Below, piece after piece: positions 1-8,301 of a stretch of DNA of 64,000 nucleotides; the first letter of the stretch is position 1, and every line of letters starts with the position of its first letter. Source of the stretch: an uncultured Altererythrobacter sp. (GTDB lineage Bacteria; Pseudomonadota; Alphaproteobacteria; Sphingomonadales; Sphingomonadaceae); the NCBI GenBank assembly GCA_947492235.1, contig CANLLZ010000002.1, forward strand, positions 868,001 through 932,000, written 5' to 3'. The notes under the pieces are model-generated. The model was not told the origin of the DNA and did no database searches. It saw nothing but the letters and a program-made list of their open reading frames with translations. The position numbers and the translations under genes were made by a program.

Positions 1-508
1 CACCAATCGCCTCGAACGCCTGACGGCGGACAGAAAAATGTCCGCCATAAAGCGCGAAGGGATCGCTTTTGCGGGGTCCGTCGAGCGCTCCCTCGGTCCA
101 CTCCCCGACCCCTTGCGCGATGAAACCGGCATCGGATTGTTCATCCAGCCCGATCCACCCGGCAACAGCGACAACCGATGGCTCGAGAGCTGCTGCATGC
201 TGACCAAGCAGATCGGGGGCGACCCGCATGTCGTCATCGAGAAACAGCAGAATGTCGCCCTCGCTATGCCGTGCCCCGGCATTGCGGGCGGCGGCGAGAC
301 CGGCATTGTCCTGTTCGATGATGTTGAGAGGGTACGGCAGATCGAGGGCGCGCAAGGCCTCGGCGGTATCGTCGGTCGATCCATCGACGACCACACAGAC
401 GGACCAGCCCCCGGCATACTGCAGCTTTGCCAATGACTGCAGCGCGCCTGTGACGAGCTCACGCCGCTCGTAGGTCGGAATGACAAGCGAGAAACTCGGC
501 TGCTTCAT
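1..508 (-). CDS. Glycosyltransferase family 2 (partial, C-terminus outside window)
   Basis: Read on the minus strand, the protein starts MKQPSFSLVIPTYERRE and continues off the left edge, leaving about 169 residues. Seen: a GT-A fold start (SLVIPTYERRE), the nucleotide-binding VVDGSTDDT segment, DNAGLAAARNAG, and the metal-binding DxD-type motif FLDDDM. Family knowledge: GT2 enzymes transfer sugars from nucleotide-sugar donors at the cytoplasmic membrane face during polysaccharide or glycolipid assembly. The start codon overlaps the stop of the upstream ABC transporter gene (ATGA), so the two are translationally coupled and the protein probably works on the polymer or glycolipid that transporter moves. 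The acceptor cannot be told from sequence. Confidence 0.85.
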   Translation of the reverse strand, partial: MKQPSFSLVIPTYERRELVTGALQSLAKLQYAGGWSVCVVVDGSTDDTAEALRALDLPYPLNIIEQDNAGLAAARNAGARHSEGDILLFLDDDMRVAPDLLGQHAAALEPSVVAVAGWIGLDEQSDAGFIAQGVGEWTEGALDGPRKSDPFALYGGHFSVRRQAFEAIG

Positions 509-2292
509 CGCGCTGCAGGTTCCAGCGATTGAAAGTAGGCGAGAGTTTCGATCGGCCCGCTCTCCGTGACCCGTCCCTCGCGTAAAACGATGCCGTGGGC
601 GCAGGCCGCCAACGTGGCGCTCCGGTGACTGATGACAATTGCTGTGTGGAAATGCTCGCCGCGCCTGAGCAACGCGACGATCTCGGCTTCGGAGGGAGCG
701 TCGATAGCGCTGGTAGCCTCGTCCAGAACCAGAATGTCGGGCTTGCGCAGTAATGCTCTGGCGAGAGCGATGCGCTGTCTTTGTCCGCCCGAAAGCGCCC
801 GGCCGCCGGGGCCGAGCGGCGTGTCATAGCCTTGCGGAAGCGCTTCGATCATCGCAGCAGCCCCGGCATCCTGTGCCGCCTGCGAGATGGCGATGTCCGA
901 AGCGCCCGCTGACCCGAAGCGGATATTCTCGCGCACTGTTCCCTCGATCAGCGCGACGTCCTGACCGGCATAGGCCATTCGTGCGCGCCACAGCGATGCG
1001 GGAATGGTCTCTGCAGGTGACCCATCGTGCAGCACGGTTCCGGCATCTGGTTCAGACAGGCGCGCGATGAGGGAAACGAGCGTCGATTTCCCAGCGCCCG
1101 TCGGCCCCATCAGCGCGGTGATCGATCCGGCGGGAATGTCGCAATCCACGCCAGTCAGCGCTCCGTCACGACCGGGATAGGAATAGGAGACCTCGCGCAG
1201 TTCCAGGGTGCCCGTCAGCTCTGGCACTGCCGCGTTTTCGGGCGGAGGCGTTTCGCTCGCTTGATCGAGCAACCACTCGACTTCGGTCATGGAGCGGTGC
1301 CGCGCGGCAAGTTCTACCCGGGCCTGACTGAGAGTTGCGGCATAAGGGTAGCTGCGCAGGAGGATCAGCAGGAATGCCGCGAGCGCGGGGGCGGGGCGTT
1401 CAAGCGCTATCCCGCTGAATAATATCAGCAGGAAAAGCCCCGCAAGCAGCAATTCCGAGAACGGACCAGTCAGCGCCGCCAGCCGGCCCACCGCGAGGAT
1501 ACTGCCGGCTGCGTCCTGACTCGCTCGGGCAAACCGTTCTTCTTCGCGCTTCGCCTCCCCGAACAGGCGCACTGTGCGCACACCCTCGACCACCGAAAGC
1601 ATTTGCCATCCAAGCACGCGGTTGGCGGCCGTCGCTGCCGCGCCCAACCTCCGCTGGCGGCGCTCGATCAGACGCAGGATCATCCATAGAACAAGGCCCG
1701 CGGCCACAACGAGCCCCAGCATCAGCGGATCGAGCCAGAGCAGAAGGCCGCCAAACAGCAGCAATCCGGCCAGTGCGGGAAGGGTGGACAGGCCCGCCCG
1801 CGCAGCCTCGGCCACGGCCCAGCTGTCGGTCGAGAGCACATGCAGCAGGCGCGCGCGTTCGGCCCCAAGATAGGTGGCGTATTCGAGCGACAGAATCCTT
1901 GCGCCCAAAGCGTCGATCAGACGCCGTGCAATCGCAACATCGATCCGCGCAATCAGGAGTGCATTCACCGATTGCAGCGCAGTTTTCAGAATGACCGCCA
2001 TCAGGATGAGCGAGCCGAGAACCGCAATGCTCGCTTCGGGGCTCATGTCGCCTGCGAATTCGGCTAATGCCCCCAAAGGTTCCGGCAGGGGTTCTGTGGA
2101 AGATGGCGCCAGCAATATGGCCGCGATCGGCACCAAAAGGCCAATCCCGATCCCTTCAAGCAGGCTGACGATCAGGCCCAGGAAGACCACTAACGGCCAA
2201 ACGCGCGCTTCGCTGCGAACAATCGCGCCTAGGGGTGTCCGAGAATCAACCAGCGCACTTGCACCCGGAAGGATAAATCCGTGGTCCTTCAC
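505..2292 (-). CDS. ABC transporter, fused permease and ATPase (MsbA/exporter type)
   Basis: A 595-residue half-exporter. Membrane segments lie around residues 32-60, 90-115, 170-210 and 278-315. The C-terminal ATPase domain has Walker A (GPTGAGKST, residues 396-404), the ABC signature LSGGQRQRIALARALL, Walker B DILVLDEATSAID and the switch His in VISHR. The start is GTG with AAGG 7 nt upstream; no better in-frame ATG exists near the N-terminus. It overlaps the downstream GT2 start by 4 nt and diverges from a GT2-methyltransferase gene, so export of a glycolipid or glycan precursor is a reasonable inference. A lipid or peptide exporter is also possible, because substrate cannot be read from this family. 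Confidence 0.88.
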   Translation of the reverse strand: MKDHGFILPGASALVDSRTPLGAIVRSEARVWPLVVFLGLIVSLLEGIGIGLLVPIAAILLAPSSTEPLPEPLGALAEFAGDMSPEASIAVLGSLILMAVILKTALQSVNALLIARIDVAIARRLIDALGARILSLEYATYLGAERARLLHVLSTDSWAVAEAARAGLSTLPALAGLLLFGGLLLWLDPLMLGLVVAAGLVLWMILRLIERRQRRLGAAATAANRVLGWQMLSVVEGVRTVRLFGEAKREEERFARASQDAAGSILAVGRLAALTGPFSELLLAGLFLLILFSGIALERPAPALAAFLLILLRSYPYAATLSQARVELAARHRSMTEVEWLLDQASETPPPENAAVPELTGTLELREVSYSYPGRDGALTGVDCDIPAGSITALMGPTGAGKSTLVSLIARLSEPDAGTVLHDGSPAETIPASLWRARMAYAGQDVALIEGTVRENIRFGSAGASDIAISQAAQDAGAAAMIEALPQGYDTPLGPGGRALSGGQRQRIALARALLRKPDILVLDEATSAIDAPSEAEIVALLRRGEHFHTAIVISHRSATLAACAHGIVLREGRVTESGPIETLAYFQSLEPAAR

Positions 2293-2454
2293 ACCGTCGC
2301 CTTAAGTCGCTGATTGCGATAGGATGCTGCCAATTGCACGCAGCGACGCAAATCGCCGTTAAGTCGCACCCTGAAACTCTGGCCGGTCACGTCCCTATTG
2401 TCCTCCACCATGCCATCCACTGCAAGCACGGTGCCTGCAAAGGCGGAGGATAGC

Positions 2455-4020
2455 ATGCGCGCGGCCATTGTGGTCACAACCTATAATCATGCGCACTTCC
2501 TTGGTCAGGCGCTCGAGAGCATTGCGAACCAGACCCGCGCGCCTGACGAAGTGGTAGTGGTCGATGATGGGTCGCAGGACGATCCCGCATCGGTGACCGC
2601 CCGGTTTCCTTTTGCCCGCTTGGTGAGAACGGAAAATCGCGGGCTGGCCGCAGCGCGGAACACCGGACTGGCGCAGGTTACCGCCGATGCGGTCGCGTTT
2701 CTCGATGCGGACGATATTCTTTACCCCGGCGGATTGCAGGTGGGCCTGACTGCGCTTGCCAGCAATCCGGGCGCGGGATTGGTGCACGGGGCTTTCTGCT
2801 ATCTCGACGCCGATCTGGGGTCGCCCAGCGCGCCGCGGCTGAGGCGAACCGGCCCGGCAGCGCGGCAGATTCTGCTCAGGGAAAACGCGATTCGAATGCA
2901 CGGGGCGGTGCTGTATGACCGGGAGAAATTGACGGAAATCGGCGGGTTCGACGAAACGCTGCCGCTGGTGGAGGACTATGACGCTTATCTTCGCATGGCG
3001 GCGCGGTATCCTCTCGCTTCGCATGGCGGAGTGGTGGCAGGCTATCGGCGGCACGCGGGCGGGCTTTCGGCCAATGCACGGGCGATGTTCGATTGGACCA
3101 GGACAGTGCATCGCAGGCATGAGCCGGACCGGGCCGATGCGGCCCTGCATCAGGCGTGGCTGGACGGGGAGCAGCATTGGCTCTCTGCGTTCAGCGAGCT
3201 TGCGTGGACAGGGCGGCCCGATATGGAAGGACGCGATGTCTGGTCCGACCGGAAACGCCTGATGCGCATCGCCCCGCGCCTGACCCCACCAGCGGCGCTG
3301 CGTGCGCTTGCAATACGGCTCTTGCCCGGGCCGGTTGCCGACTGGCTGCGACAGATCAGGCGCGGCCCGGTCGAGCCGCCGACTGGCGAGGTTGATCTGG
3401 GCGATTTGGGACGGATTGCGCCGATCAGCGCGGATTTCGGGTTTGCCCGCGGCACTCCGGTTGACCGGCTGTATATCGAGCGCTTCCTCGAGCGGGAGCG
3501 GGCTGCGATTAGCGGGCGCGTGCTTGAATTGGGTGATCCCGGATATAGCGAGCGCTTTGGCAAAGGGATTACCCGGCAGGATGTCCTGTCGCTGGATGAT
3601 GGGCCGGGTGTGACGCTGACCGGAGATCTCGGCACGCCCGGGACTCTGCCCGACCAAGCCTTCGATTGCGCCATCGTTACGCAAATGTTGCAAATGGTGT
3701 TCGATGTCGGGTCGGCGGTGCGCGAATTGCATGCCAGCCTTTCTTCCGGGGGAGCATTGCTGGCGACATTGCCGGGCATCACGCCTGTTCGTCCCGAGGC
3801 AAATGAGGGTTGGTATTGGTCGTTCACCGGCTCAGCGGCCAAGCGCTTGTTTGGCGATGTGTTCGGCCCAGATCAGGTCGAAGTCGAAGTGTTCGGCAAT
3901 GCCTTTGCTGCCACCTGCTTTCTGCAGGGCATTGCGCAAGAAGACATCGGCCCCGGGTGGCTCGATCCGGTCGATCCGGCCTATCCGGTGATTATCGCGG
4001 TCAAAGCAGTTAAGGCCTAA
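2455..4020 (+). CDS. GT2 glycosyltransferase fused to a C-terminal methyltransferase-like domain
   Basis: A two-domain protein of 521 residues. Residues 1 to about 220 are a GT2 glycosyltransferase: MRAAIVVTTYNH, VVVDDGSQDDP, and the DxD motif in FLDADD (D84/D86). From about residue 353 there is a SAM-methyltransferase-like fold with a degenerate glycine motif (VLELGDPGYS), a central acidic DLG segment, and FDCAIVTQMLQ followed by the SSGGALLATLPG strand typical of class I enzymes. ATG 2455 is preferred over 2398 because GGAGG sits 5 nt upstream and the GT fold begins right there. It diverges from the ABC exporter and GT2 genes, so it likely belongs to the same surface-glycan locus. Whether the methyltransferase half still binds SAM is uncertain; the motif I glycines are atypical. 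Confidence 0.85.
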   Translation: MRAAIVVTTYNHAHFLGQALESIANQTRAPDEVVVVDDGSQDDPASVTARFPFARLVRTENRGLAAARNTGLAQVTADAVAFLDADDILYPGGLQVGLTALASNPGAGLVHGAFCYLDADLGSPSAPRLRRTGPAARQILLRENAIRMHGAVLYDREKLTEIGGFDETLPLVEDYDAYLRMAARYPLASHGGVVAGYRRHAGGLSANARAMFDWTRTVHRRHEPDRADAALHQAWLDGEQHWLSAFSELAWTGRPDMEGRDVWSDRKRLMRIAPRLTPPAALRALAIRLLPGPVADWLRQIRRGPVEPPTGEVDLGDLGRIAPISADFGFARGTPVDRLYIERFLERERAAISGRVLELGDPGYSERFGKGITRQDVLSLDDGPGVTLTGDLGTPGTLPDQAFDCAIVTQMLQMVFDVGSAVRELHASLSSGGALLATLPGITPVRPEANEGWYWSFTGSAAKRLFGDVFGPDQVEVEVFGNAFAATCFLQGIAQEDIGPGWLDPVDPAYPVIIAVKAVKA

Positions 4021-4034
4021 TCCGGCCCTAGCAC

Positions 4035-4616
4035 CTAATCCGGAACCGCGAAGCTACCGGACACCCTGCCATTGCCGGTGCTCACAGTCGGCTCACCGGT
4101 GACCGAGCTGGACCCGGCGGCACTGCCGTCCACGCTGGAGACGCCGCTGCGCAGATCAATGGTCAGCCGCCCGCCATTCAGCGTATCGCTGCCGCGCGCG
4201 AGGCGGACATTGCCTGCCATGGTGATGATGCGCCGGTTGAAATCATACACCGCGACCTCGCCCGAAGCGCGCTCGTTTCCGCGCGTCACGGTCACTCCGC
4301 CGGTTGCGGTGATCCGCTGGATAGAGAGGCTGCCAGCATCGCTATAGTTCACCACTGTGCGACCTGCGCGCAAAGTCAGCGCCGCCTGGCTGATGACCAC
4401 ATTGCCTGCCAGCACCACGCGGTTCTGCTTGTCCTGCAGCTCCAGCCGGTCTGCGGCATAGCTGACAGGGGCGTTGGAATTGTGAGAGGCGATGGCCTGC
4501 GCATCCAGCCGGATGCCGGTGGCGATCACCAGCGTCGCGGCAAAGCCCAGCATGGCCGAGCGCAGCGCAGTCGATGTCAGGCTTCTGTTGGCCGTGCTGT
4601 CAGTCGGGCGCATCAT
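4035..4616 (-). CDS. lptA: LPS transport periplasmic protein LptA
   Basis: A 193-residue OstA/LptA-type protein. An N-terminal hydrophobic signal segment (AMLGFAATLVIATG) is followed by the LptA jelly-roll repeats: YAADRLELQDKQNRVVLAGN, then VVNYSDAGSLSIQRITATGG and AVYDFNRRIITMAGNVRLA. Family role: forms the periplasmic bridge that carries LPS from the inner-membrane LptBFGC complex to LptD at the outer membrane. The gene overlaps the lptC stop by 4 nt (ATGA) and is the last gene of the rnd-lptC-lptA operon. Downstream it runs into a convergent glycosyltransferase gene 14 nt away, so lptB does not follow here as it does in many Proteobacteria. Confidence 0.9.
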   Translation of the reverse strand: MMRPTDSTANRSLTSTALRSAMLGFAATLVIATGIRLDAQAIASHNSNAPVSYAADRLELQDKQNRVVLAGNVVISQAALTLRAGRTVVNYSDAGSLSIQRITATGGVTVTRGNERASGEVAVYDFNRRIITMAGNVRLARGSDTLNGGRLTIDLRSGVSSVDGSAAGSSSVTGEPTVSTGNGRVSGSFAVPD

Positions 4617-5275
4617 TGCATACTCCTGAGGGCTCCGGGTTCCATGCGCATCCGCGCATTGCCGGTCAATGTTACGGTGCGGTCAGGCAGGTTGATCCGC
4701 AAGGCATCTGCAGAGAACGTGCCTGCCGGTATTTCGCCGCTCACGCCGCCGCTGCCGACCAGTTCGCGGGCATCGATATCGATTGAGACGCCGTTGGCCG
4801 CCAGCTGGTAACCGTCTGCGGCGGTCAGTCGCAAGGTGCCGTCCACATCCACCACGTCGTCGCGGATCAGATAGCGTCCATTGGGTGCGCGCAGGCTCGC
4901 AGGTCCCTCGGGCAGCTGGATGCGCGCGACCATATCGTCGAGCCGCAGGATGCCTTCCTTGGTGGAGCGCTGGACTGCTTCGTCCGCGGTTAGCGAGAAG
5001 GGCCTGCCCTTGCTGTCCGTTCCGCGCACCATCGCATTGTCGACCCGCAGCCGCTCGTCGATCACGGCCACTTCGTCGCGGTCGAGCAGGAAGCTGACCT
5101 CACCGCGCGGGGCCAGCGGGGTGATGATCATGAGCGCGGCCAACACGCCCACGCCCATCGGCAGCACGGCCGCCAGCACGCGCACCAGCCTGTCATGGAA
5201 GCCGCCCGGTGCGGCAAAGCGCTGGCGTCCACGCCGCAGTGCCCGTGCATCTTCGCTGGTGATCCGCTCGCTCAT
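4613..5275 (-). CDS. lptC: LPS export ABC transporter periplasmic protein LptC
   Basis: A 220-residue bitopic protein: a basic cytoplasmic N-terminus (LRRGRQRFAAPGGFHDRLV), one membrane segment (VLAAVLPMGVGVLAALMIITPLA), then a periplasmic LptC/OstA-like beta-jellyroll with FLLDRDEVAVIDERLRVDNA and GVSGEIPAGTFSADALRINL. It is the inner-membrane-anchored component that hands LPS from LptBFG to LptA. It lies 12 nt after the RNase D-like gene and overlaps lptA by 4 nt, giving a co-transcribed unit. The assignment rests on domain pattern and on the adjacent lptA; divergence in this family is normal. Confidence 0.88.
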   Translation of the reverse strand: MSERITSEDARALRRGRQRFAAPGGFHDRLVRVLAAVLPMGVGVLAALMIITPLAPRGEVSFLLDRDEVAVIDERLRVDNAMVRGTDSKGRPFSLTADEAVQRSTKEGILRLDDMVARIQLPEGPASLRAPNGRYLIRDDVVDVDGTLRLTAADGYQLAANGVSIDIDARELVGSGGVSGEIPAGTFSADALRINLPDRTVTLTGNARMRMEPGALRSMQ

Positions 5276-5287
5276 CGCCTGTGTCTA

Positions 5288-5911
5288 TCAGCCTTCGTGG
5301 CTGAACAGGTCCTTGTCGGCCCAGCCTGCCAGATCCAGACGTGCGCGGGTGGGTAGGAAGTCGAACGCCGCCTGCGCCATCTCCATCCGCCCTTCGCGCT
5401 CCAGCCGCTTCTCCAGCTCCACCTTCATCCGGTGGAGGAACCGGACATCGCTGGCGGCGTAATCGCGCTGCGCCTGGCTGATGTCGGGGCCGCCCCAATC
5501 GCTCGATTGCTGCTGTTTGGAGATGCTCTCGCCCAGCAGCTCCTCGACCAGGTTCTTCAGCCCGTGCCGGTCGGTGTAGGTGCGCACCAGCTTGCTGGCG
5601 ATCTTGGTGCAGAACACCGGCGCGGCCTCTACACCCAGATAGTGCTCTATCGCCGCGAGGTCGAAGCGGGCAAAGTGGTACAGCTTCGTGCGCGTTCGGT
5701 CGGCCAGGATCGCCTTGAGGTTCGGCGCGTCATAGCTGCTGCCGGGATTGAAGCGCACGAGATGCTCGTCTTCCCCGCCATCGCTGATCTGCACGATGCA
5801 CAGCCGGTCACGCGCGGTGATCAGCCCCATCGTTTCGGTGTCGACGGCCAGCGCGCTGTCGCTTTGCAGCACGCCGTCGGGGAGGTCTTCTTCATGAAAA
5901 TGTACAGCCAT
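5288..5911 (-). CDS. rnd: Ribonuclease D-like 3'-5' exonuclease (exonuclease domain only)
   Basis: 207 residues, about the size of the exonuclease domain alone; the HRDC domains of E. coli RNase D are absent. DEDDy motifs are visible: ExoI ALAVDTETMG, ExoII HFARFDLAAIEHYLG, ExoIII YAASDVRFLHRM. The protein should trim RNA 3' ends (tRNA or other stable RNA) in the cytoplasm. ATG 5911 is chosen because AGGAG lies 8 nt upstream and family homologues begin near this MAVHFHEEDL segment; upstream in-frame sequence overlaps the divergent ung gene. It leads the lptC-lptA operon, an arrangement known from alphaproteobacteria. Confidence 0.9.
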   Translation of the reverse strand: MAVHFHEEDLPDGVLQSDSALAVDTETMGLITARDRLCIVQISDGGEDEHLVRFNPGSSYDAPNLKAILADRTRTKLYHFARFDLAAIEHYLGVEAAPVFCTKIASKLVRTYTDRHGLKNLVEELLGESISKQQQSSDWGGPDISQAQRDYAASDVRFLHRMKVELEKRLEREGRMEMAQAAFDFLPTRARLDLAGWADKDLFSHEG

Positions 5912-5990
5912 GGCTAGCGCTCCTAGGCGTATCGGGGATTGAGGGGAAGAGTGGATGGCGCGGGCGCGAAGCAAGGCGTAGCGTACCGCG

Positions 5991-6698
5991 ATGATCGCGA
6001 CAGTTCCCGAAAGCTGGCGGCCTGTGCTGGAGCCCGTACTCGCCACCCGCGAGGCCCGCGCGCTGGGCGGCTGGCTCCAGGCGGAGGAGGACGCGGGCAA
6101 GGTGATCTACCCGCCGAGGGGACAGCGTCTCCGCGCGCTGGAGCTGACCCCGCTGGAGAGCGTGCGCGCCGTCATCCTGGGGCAGGACCCGTATCACGGG
6201 CCGGGGCAGGCGCATGGGCTGGCGTTTTCCGTGCCCGAAGGCGTCAAGGTGCCGCCATCGCTGGTCAACATCTTCAAGGAACTGCGGGCCGATCTGGGCG
6301 CAGAGCCGCCGCTTCACGGCAATCTGGAGCATTGGGCGCAGGCAGGCGTCCTGCTGCTCAACACCAGCCTGACGGTGGAGGCCGGGCAGGCGGGCAGCCA
6401 TGCCCGTCTCGGATGGGAGGCGGTGACCGATGCGATTGTCGCGGGCGTCGCGGCGCGCACCGAGCCGACCGTCTTCGTGCTGTGGGGCGCGCATGCCCAG
6501 AAGAAGGCAGCGTCGCTTCCCGATCTGCGCAGCGGCCACCATCTGGTGATCGAAAGCCCGCATCCCAGCCCGCTGTCGGCCCATCGCGGCTTCTTCGGCT
6601 CCAAACCGTTCAGCCGGATCAACGCGTTTCTGGAGGCGAACGCGCGCGGGACCATCGACTGGGCAGGCCCGGCGCAGGAACGCCAAACCCTGTTCTAA
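5991..6698 (+). CDS. ung: Uracil-DNA glycosylase, family 1
   Basis: A 235-residue enzyme with the family 1 water-activating loop GQDPYHG (catalytic Asp at residue 66), the uracil-binding LLLNTSLTVEAGQAGSH segment, and the DNA-intercalation loop HPSPLSAHRGFFGSKPF. It removes uracil from DNA to start base-excision repair. Full length for the family. It is transcribed divergently from the RNase D-like gene, with 79 nt between starts. No strong Shine-Dalgarno is seen immediately upstream, but no alternative in-frame start would keep the N-terminal helix. Confidence 0.95.
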   Translation: MIATVPESWRPVLEPVLATREARALGGWLQAEEDAGKVIYPPRGQRLRALELTPLESVRAVILGQDPYHGPGQAHGLAFSVPEGVKVPPSLVNIFKELRADLGAEPPLHGNLEHWAQAGVLLLNTSLTVEAGQAGSHARLGWEAVTDAIVAGVAARTEPTVFVLWGAHAQKKAASLPDLRSGHHLVIESPHPSPLSAHRGFFGSKPFSRINAFLEANARGTIDWAGPAQERQTLF

Positions 6699-6780
6699 AG
6701 AGTGTGACCTTCGCTGCATGTTGCTGAAACAGTTGCCGGAAATGCGCAGCCGGTGTGGCTTTCGCGATTTCGGAGCATTC

Positions 6781-6854
6781 CAGAGTGCGGGCGTACTGAA
6801 GTCGGGCATCACAGGCACTCTGCAACAGCGCCGATGCTGTAGGACAGCATTTTC
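6781..6854 (+). promoter_or_regulatory. Structured leader with mutually exclusive hairpins before the DksA-like gene
   Basis: Seen directly: CAGAGTGC (6781-6788) pairs perfectly with GCACTCTG (6815-6822). ATGCTGT (6834-6840) pairs with ACAGCAT (6844-6850), followed by TTTTC, terminator-like. The GCTGT at 6836-6840 can instead pair with ACAGC at 6825-6829, so the two short hairpins exclude each other. This is the layout of an attenuator, but the stems are short. It could also simply be the ung terminator. Confidence 0.3.
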
Positions 6855-6869
6855 GTGTAGGGTTGGCCT

Positions 6870-7220
6870 ATGACGCAAGAGCTCATGACCCCGGAAGAAG
6901 CCCGCTCCCGCCTGATCGCGCGCCGCGATGCATTGGCGCAGGAAGACGCGCTGGGCGAAGAGGGCCGCGCACCCGTCACGCTTCAACAAGACAGTGTCGG
7001 ACGATTGTCACGCATGGACGCGATGCAACAACAAGCCATGGCACAGGCCCAAGAACGCCGCCGCGCCGCAGAACGCCAACGCATCGATGCAGCACTCATC
7101 CGGCTGGACGAAGACGAGTGGGGGTGGTGCGCAACCTGCGGCGAGGAAATCGCCCCCGCAAGGCTGGCGCATGACCCCAGCGCGGCGCAGTGTATTACTT
7201 GCGCGCGCGTTTCTGTCTGA
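6870..7220 (+). CDS. DksA/TraR family C4 zinc-finger protein
   Basis: 116 residues. The N-terminal half is a helical, charged region (MTPEEARSRLIARRDALAQ, then AQERRRAAERQRIDAALIRL) and the C-terminal half carries the family zinc finger: CATC, then CITC 20 residues later, with GEEI between. Relatives bind in the RNA polymerase secondary channel and modulate transcription, often with ppGpp. This is shorter than E. coli DksA (151 aa) and lacks an obvious DxxDxA coiled-coil tip, so it is TraR/DksA-like, not orthologous DksA. ATG 6870 has AGGG 8 nt upstream. The 3' end overlaps the convergent YeeE/YedE gene by 26 nt. A hairpin-rich leader precedes it. Confidence 0.85.
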   Translation: MTQELMTPEEARSRLIARRDALAQEDALGEEGRAPVTLQQDSVGRLSRMDAMQQQAMAQAQERRRAAERQRIDAALIRLDEDEWGWCATCGEEIAPARLAHDPSAAQCITCARVSV

Positions 7221-8217
7221 ACCTTTCCGGCAAGAACGTCGCCAGCAACACTACGCTCATCACCGCGTAGGCTGTAATCGCGCTGAGTGACAGCGATGGG
7301 ACCCCGTAGAGCACGAGCACACCATTGCTGCCCGGAACCATCGCCGCGCCTGCACCCATGGCAATCCCGCCGATGCCGTGCCTCGTCAATTGCGACACGG
7401 ATGCCCAGCGCGGCGAGAATCGGCCGGATCTGACGGCGGCAAAAACCGCACCGGCGACAAGTGCGCCGCTGGCGGCCAATGGGCGTGCGCCAACGGTTTC
7501 GCCTGTCATGCCAAAAATGAACCTGCCCTCGCTGGAAAGCACGCTCAGATAGGTCCAGCTCTGCGCAAAAGCGAACAGTGTGCCGCCCAGACAGCCGATC
7601 ACCAGCATCGCCCCCGTGGGCCGTAGCAGAGTGTCTTTTCGAACGACTGACGCAGCGACGTTTTTGAATGTTACCCGCTTCAAGGCAGGCCAGACCGCGA
7701 GCCCGCACAGACCAAACGCGGCGAGACCTGCCCAAGAATTCTGTTGAACATACAGCCTGTCTGCCACCAGCGGCAGGGATTGGTTGACAAGCATCGCCCC
7801 GGCAATCGCACCAAGCACGGTGCCCAGATATCGAAGCTGTCCCCCGCTAAGACGCGAGAGCGTGCCAAATGCGCAACCGCCATTGAACCGCGCCCCGATT
7901 GCAAACAGCGCAGCGCCTCCGCACAATTTCAGAGTAATCGGGCCTTCCGGATAGAGCGCGACCAAGTTGGGGGCTGCCCATGCGGCAGGAATGATGATGA
8001 CGCCCGCTGCACCCGCCGCGATGGCAAATGATCTCAGTTTGAGAGTCTTGCCCTTGACCACGGCGCGCTGGGAAGCGTCGACCAGGCATACGCTCCCACG
8101 CCGGATCGCAAATCCCATCGCGAACGCCATCACTGTGACAGCGATGATAGAAAAGAGGTTCTGAAACTGATCCAAATTAGGTGCACCCCGGTCACACCGG
8201 ACTATATCGATAGGCAT
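7195..8217 (-). CDS. YeeE/YedE family membrane protein (putative thiosulfate/sulfur transporter)
   Basis: A 340-residue polytopic protein with roughly nine hydrophobic segments. It carries the conserved Cys motifs of the family: RRGSVCLVDAS near the N-terminus and FNGGCAFGTLSRLSGG about 100 residues on. Structural work on YeeE shows such membrane-embedded Cys residues pass thiosulfate inward; related family members handle selenium or sulfur species. Here no TusA-like or rhodanese gene sits next to it, so substrate is inferred from family only. The tail overlaps the convergent DksA-like gene by 26 nt. The ATG at 8217 is the first available start, and the first membrane segment begins about 20 residues later. 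Confidence 0.85.
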   Translation of the reverse strand: MPIDIVRCDRGAPNLDQFQNLFSIIAVTVMAFAMGFAIRRGSVCLVDASQRAVVKGKTLKLRSFAIAAGAAGVIIIPAAWAAPNLVALYPEGPITLKLCGGAALFAIGARFNGGCAFGTLSRLSGGQLRYLGTVLGAIAGAMLVNQSLPLVADRLYVQQNSWAGLAAFGLCGLAVWPALKRVTFKNVAASVVRKDTLLRPTGAMLVIGCLGGTLFAFAQSWTYLSVLSSEGRFIFGMTGETVGARPLAASGALVAGAVFAAVRSGRFSPRWASVSQLTRHGIGGIAMGAGAAMVPGSNGVLVLYGVPSLSLSAITAYAVMSVVLLATFLPERFRQKRARK

Positions 8218-8301
8218 GATGGACGCGGTTGGCCCTCTTGGGAAGATGCTGCGAAAGACAGTTGACCTGATCTGGCCAAAGAGCGCTTGCGGCGGTTCTC
8301 C

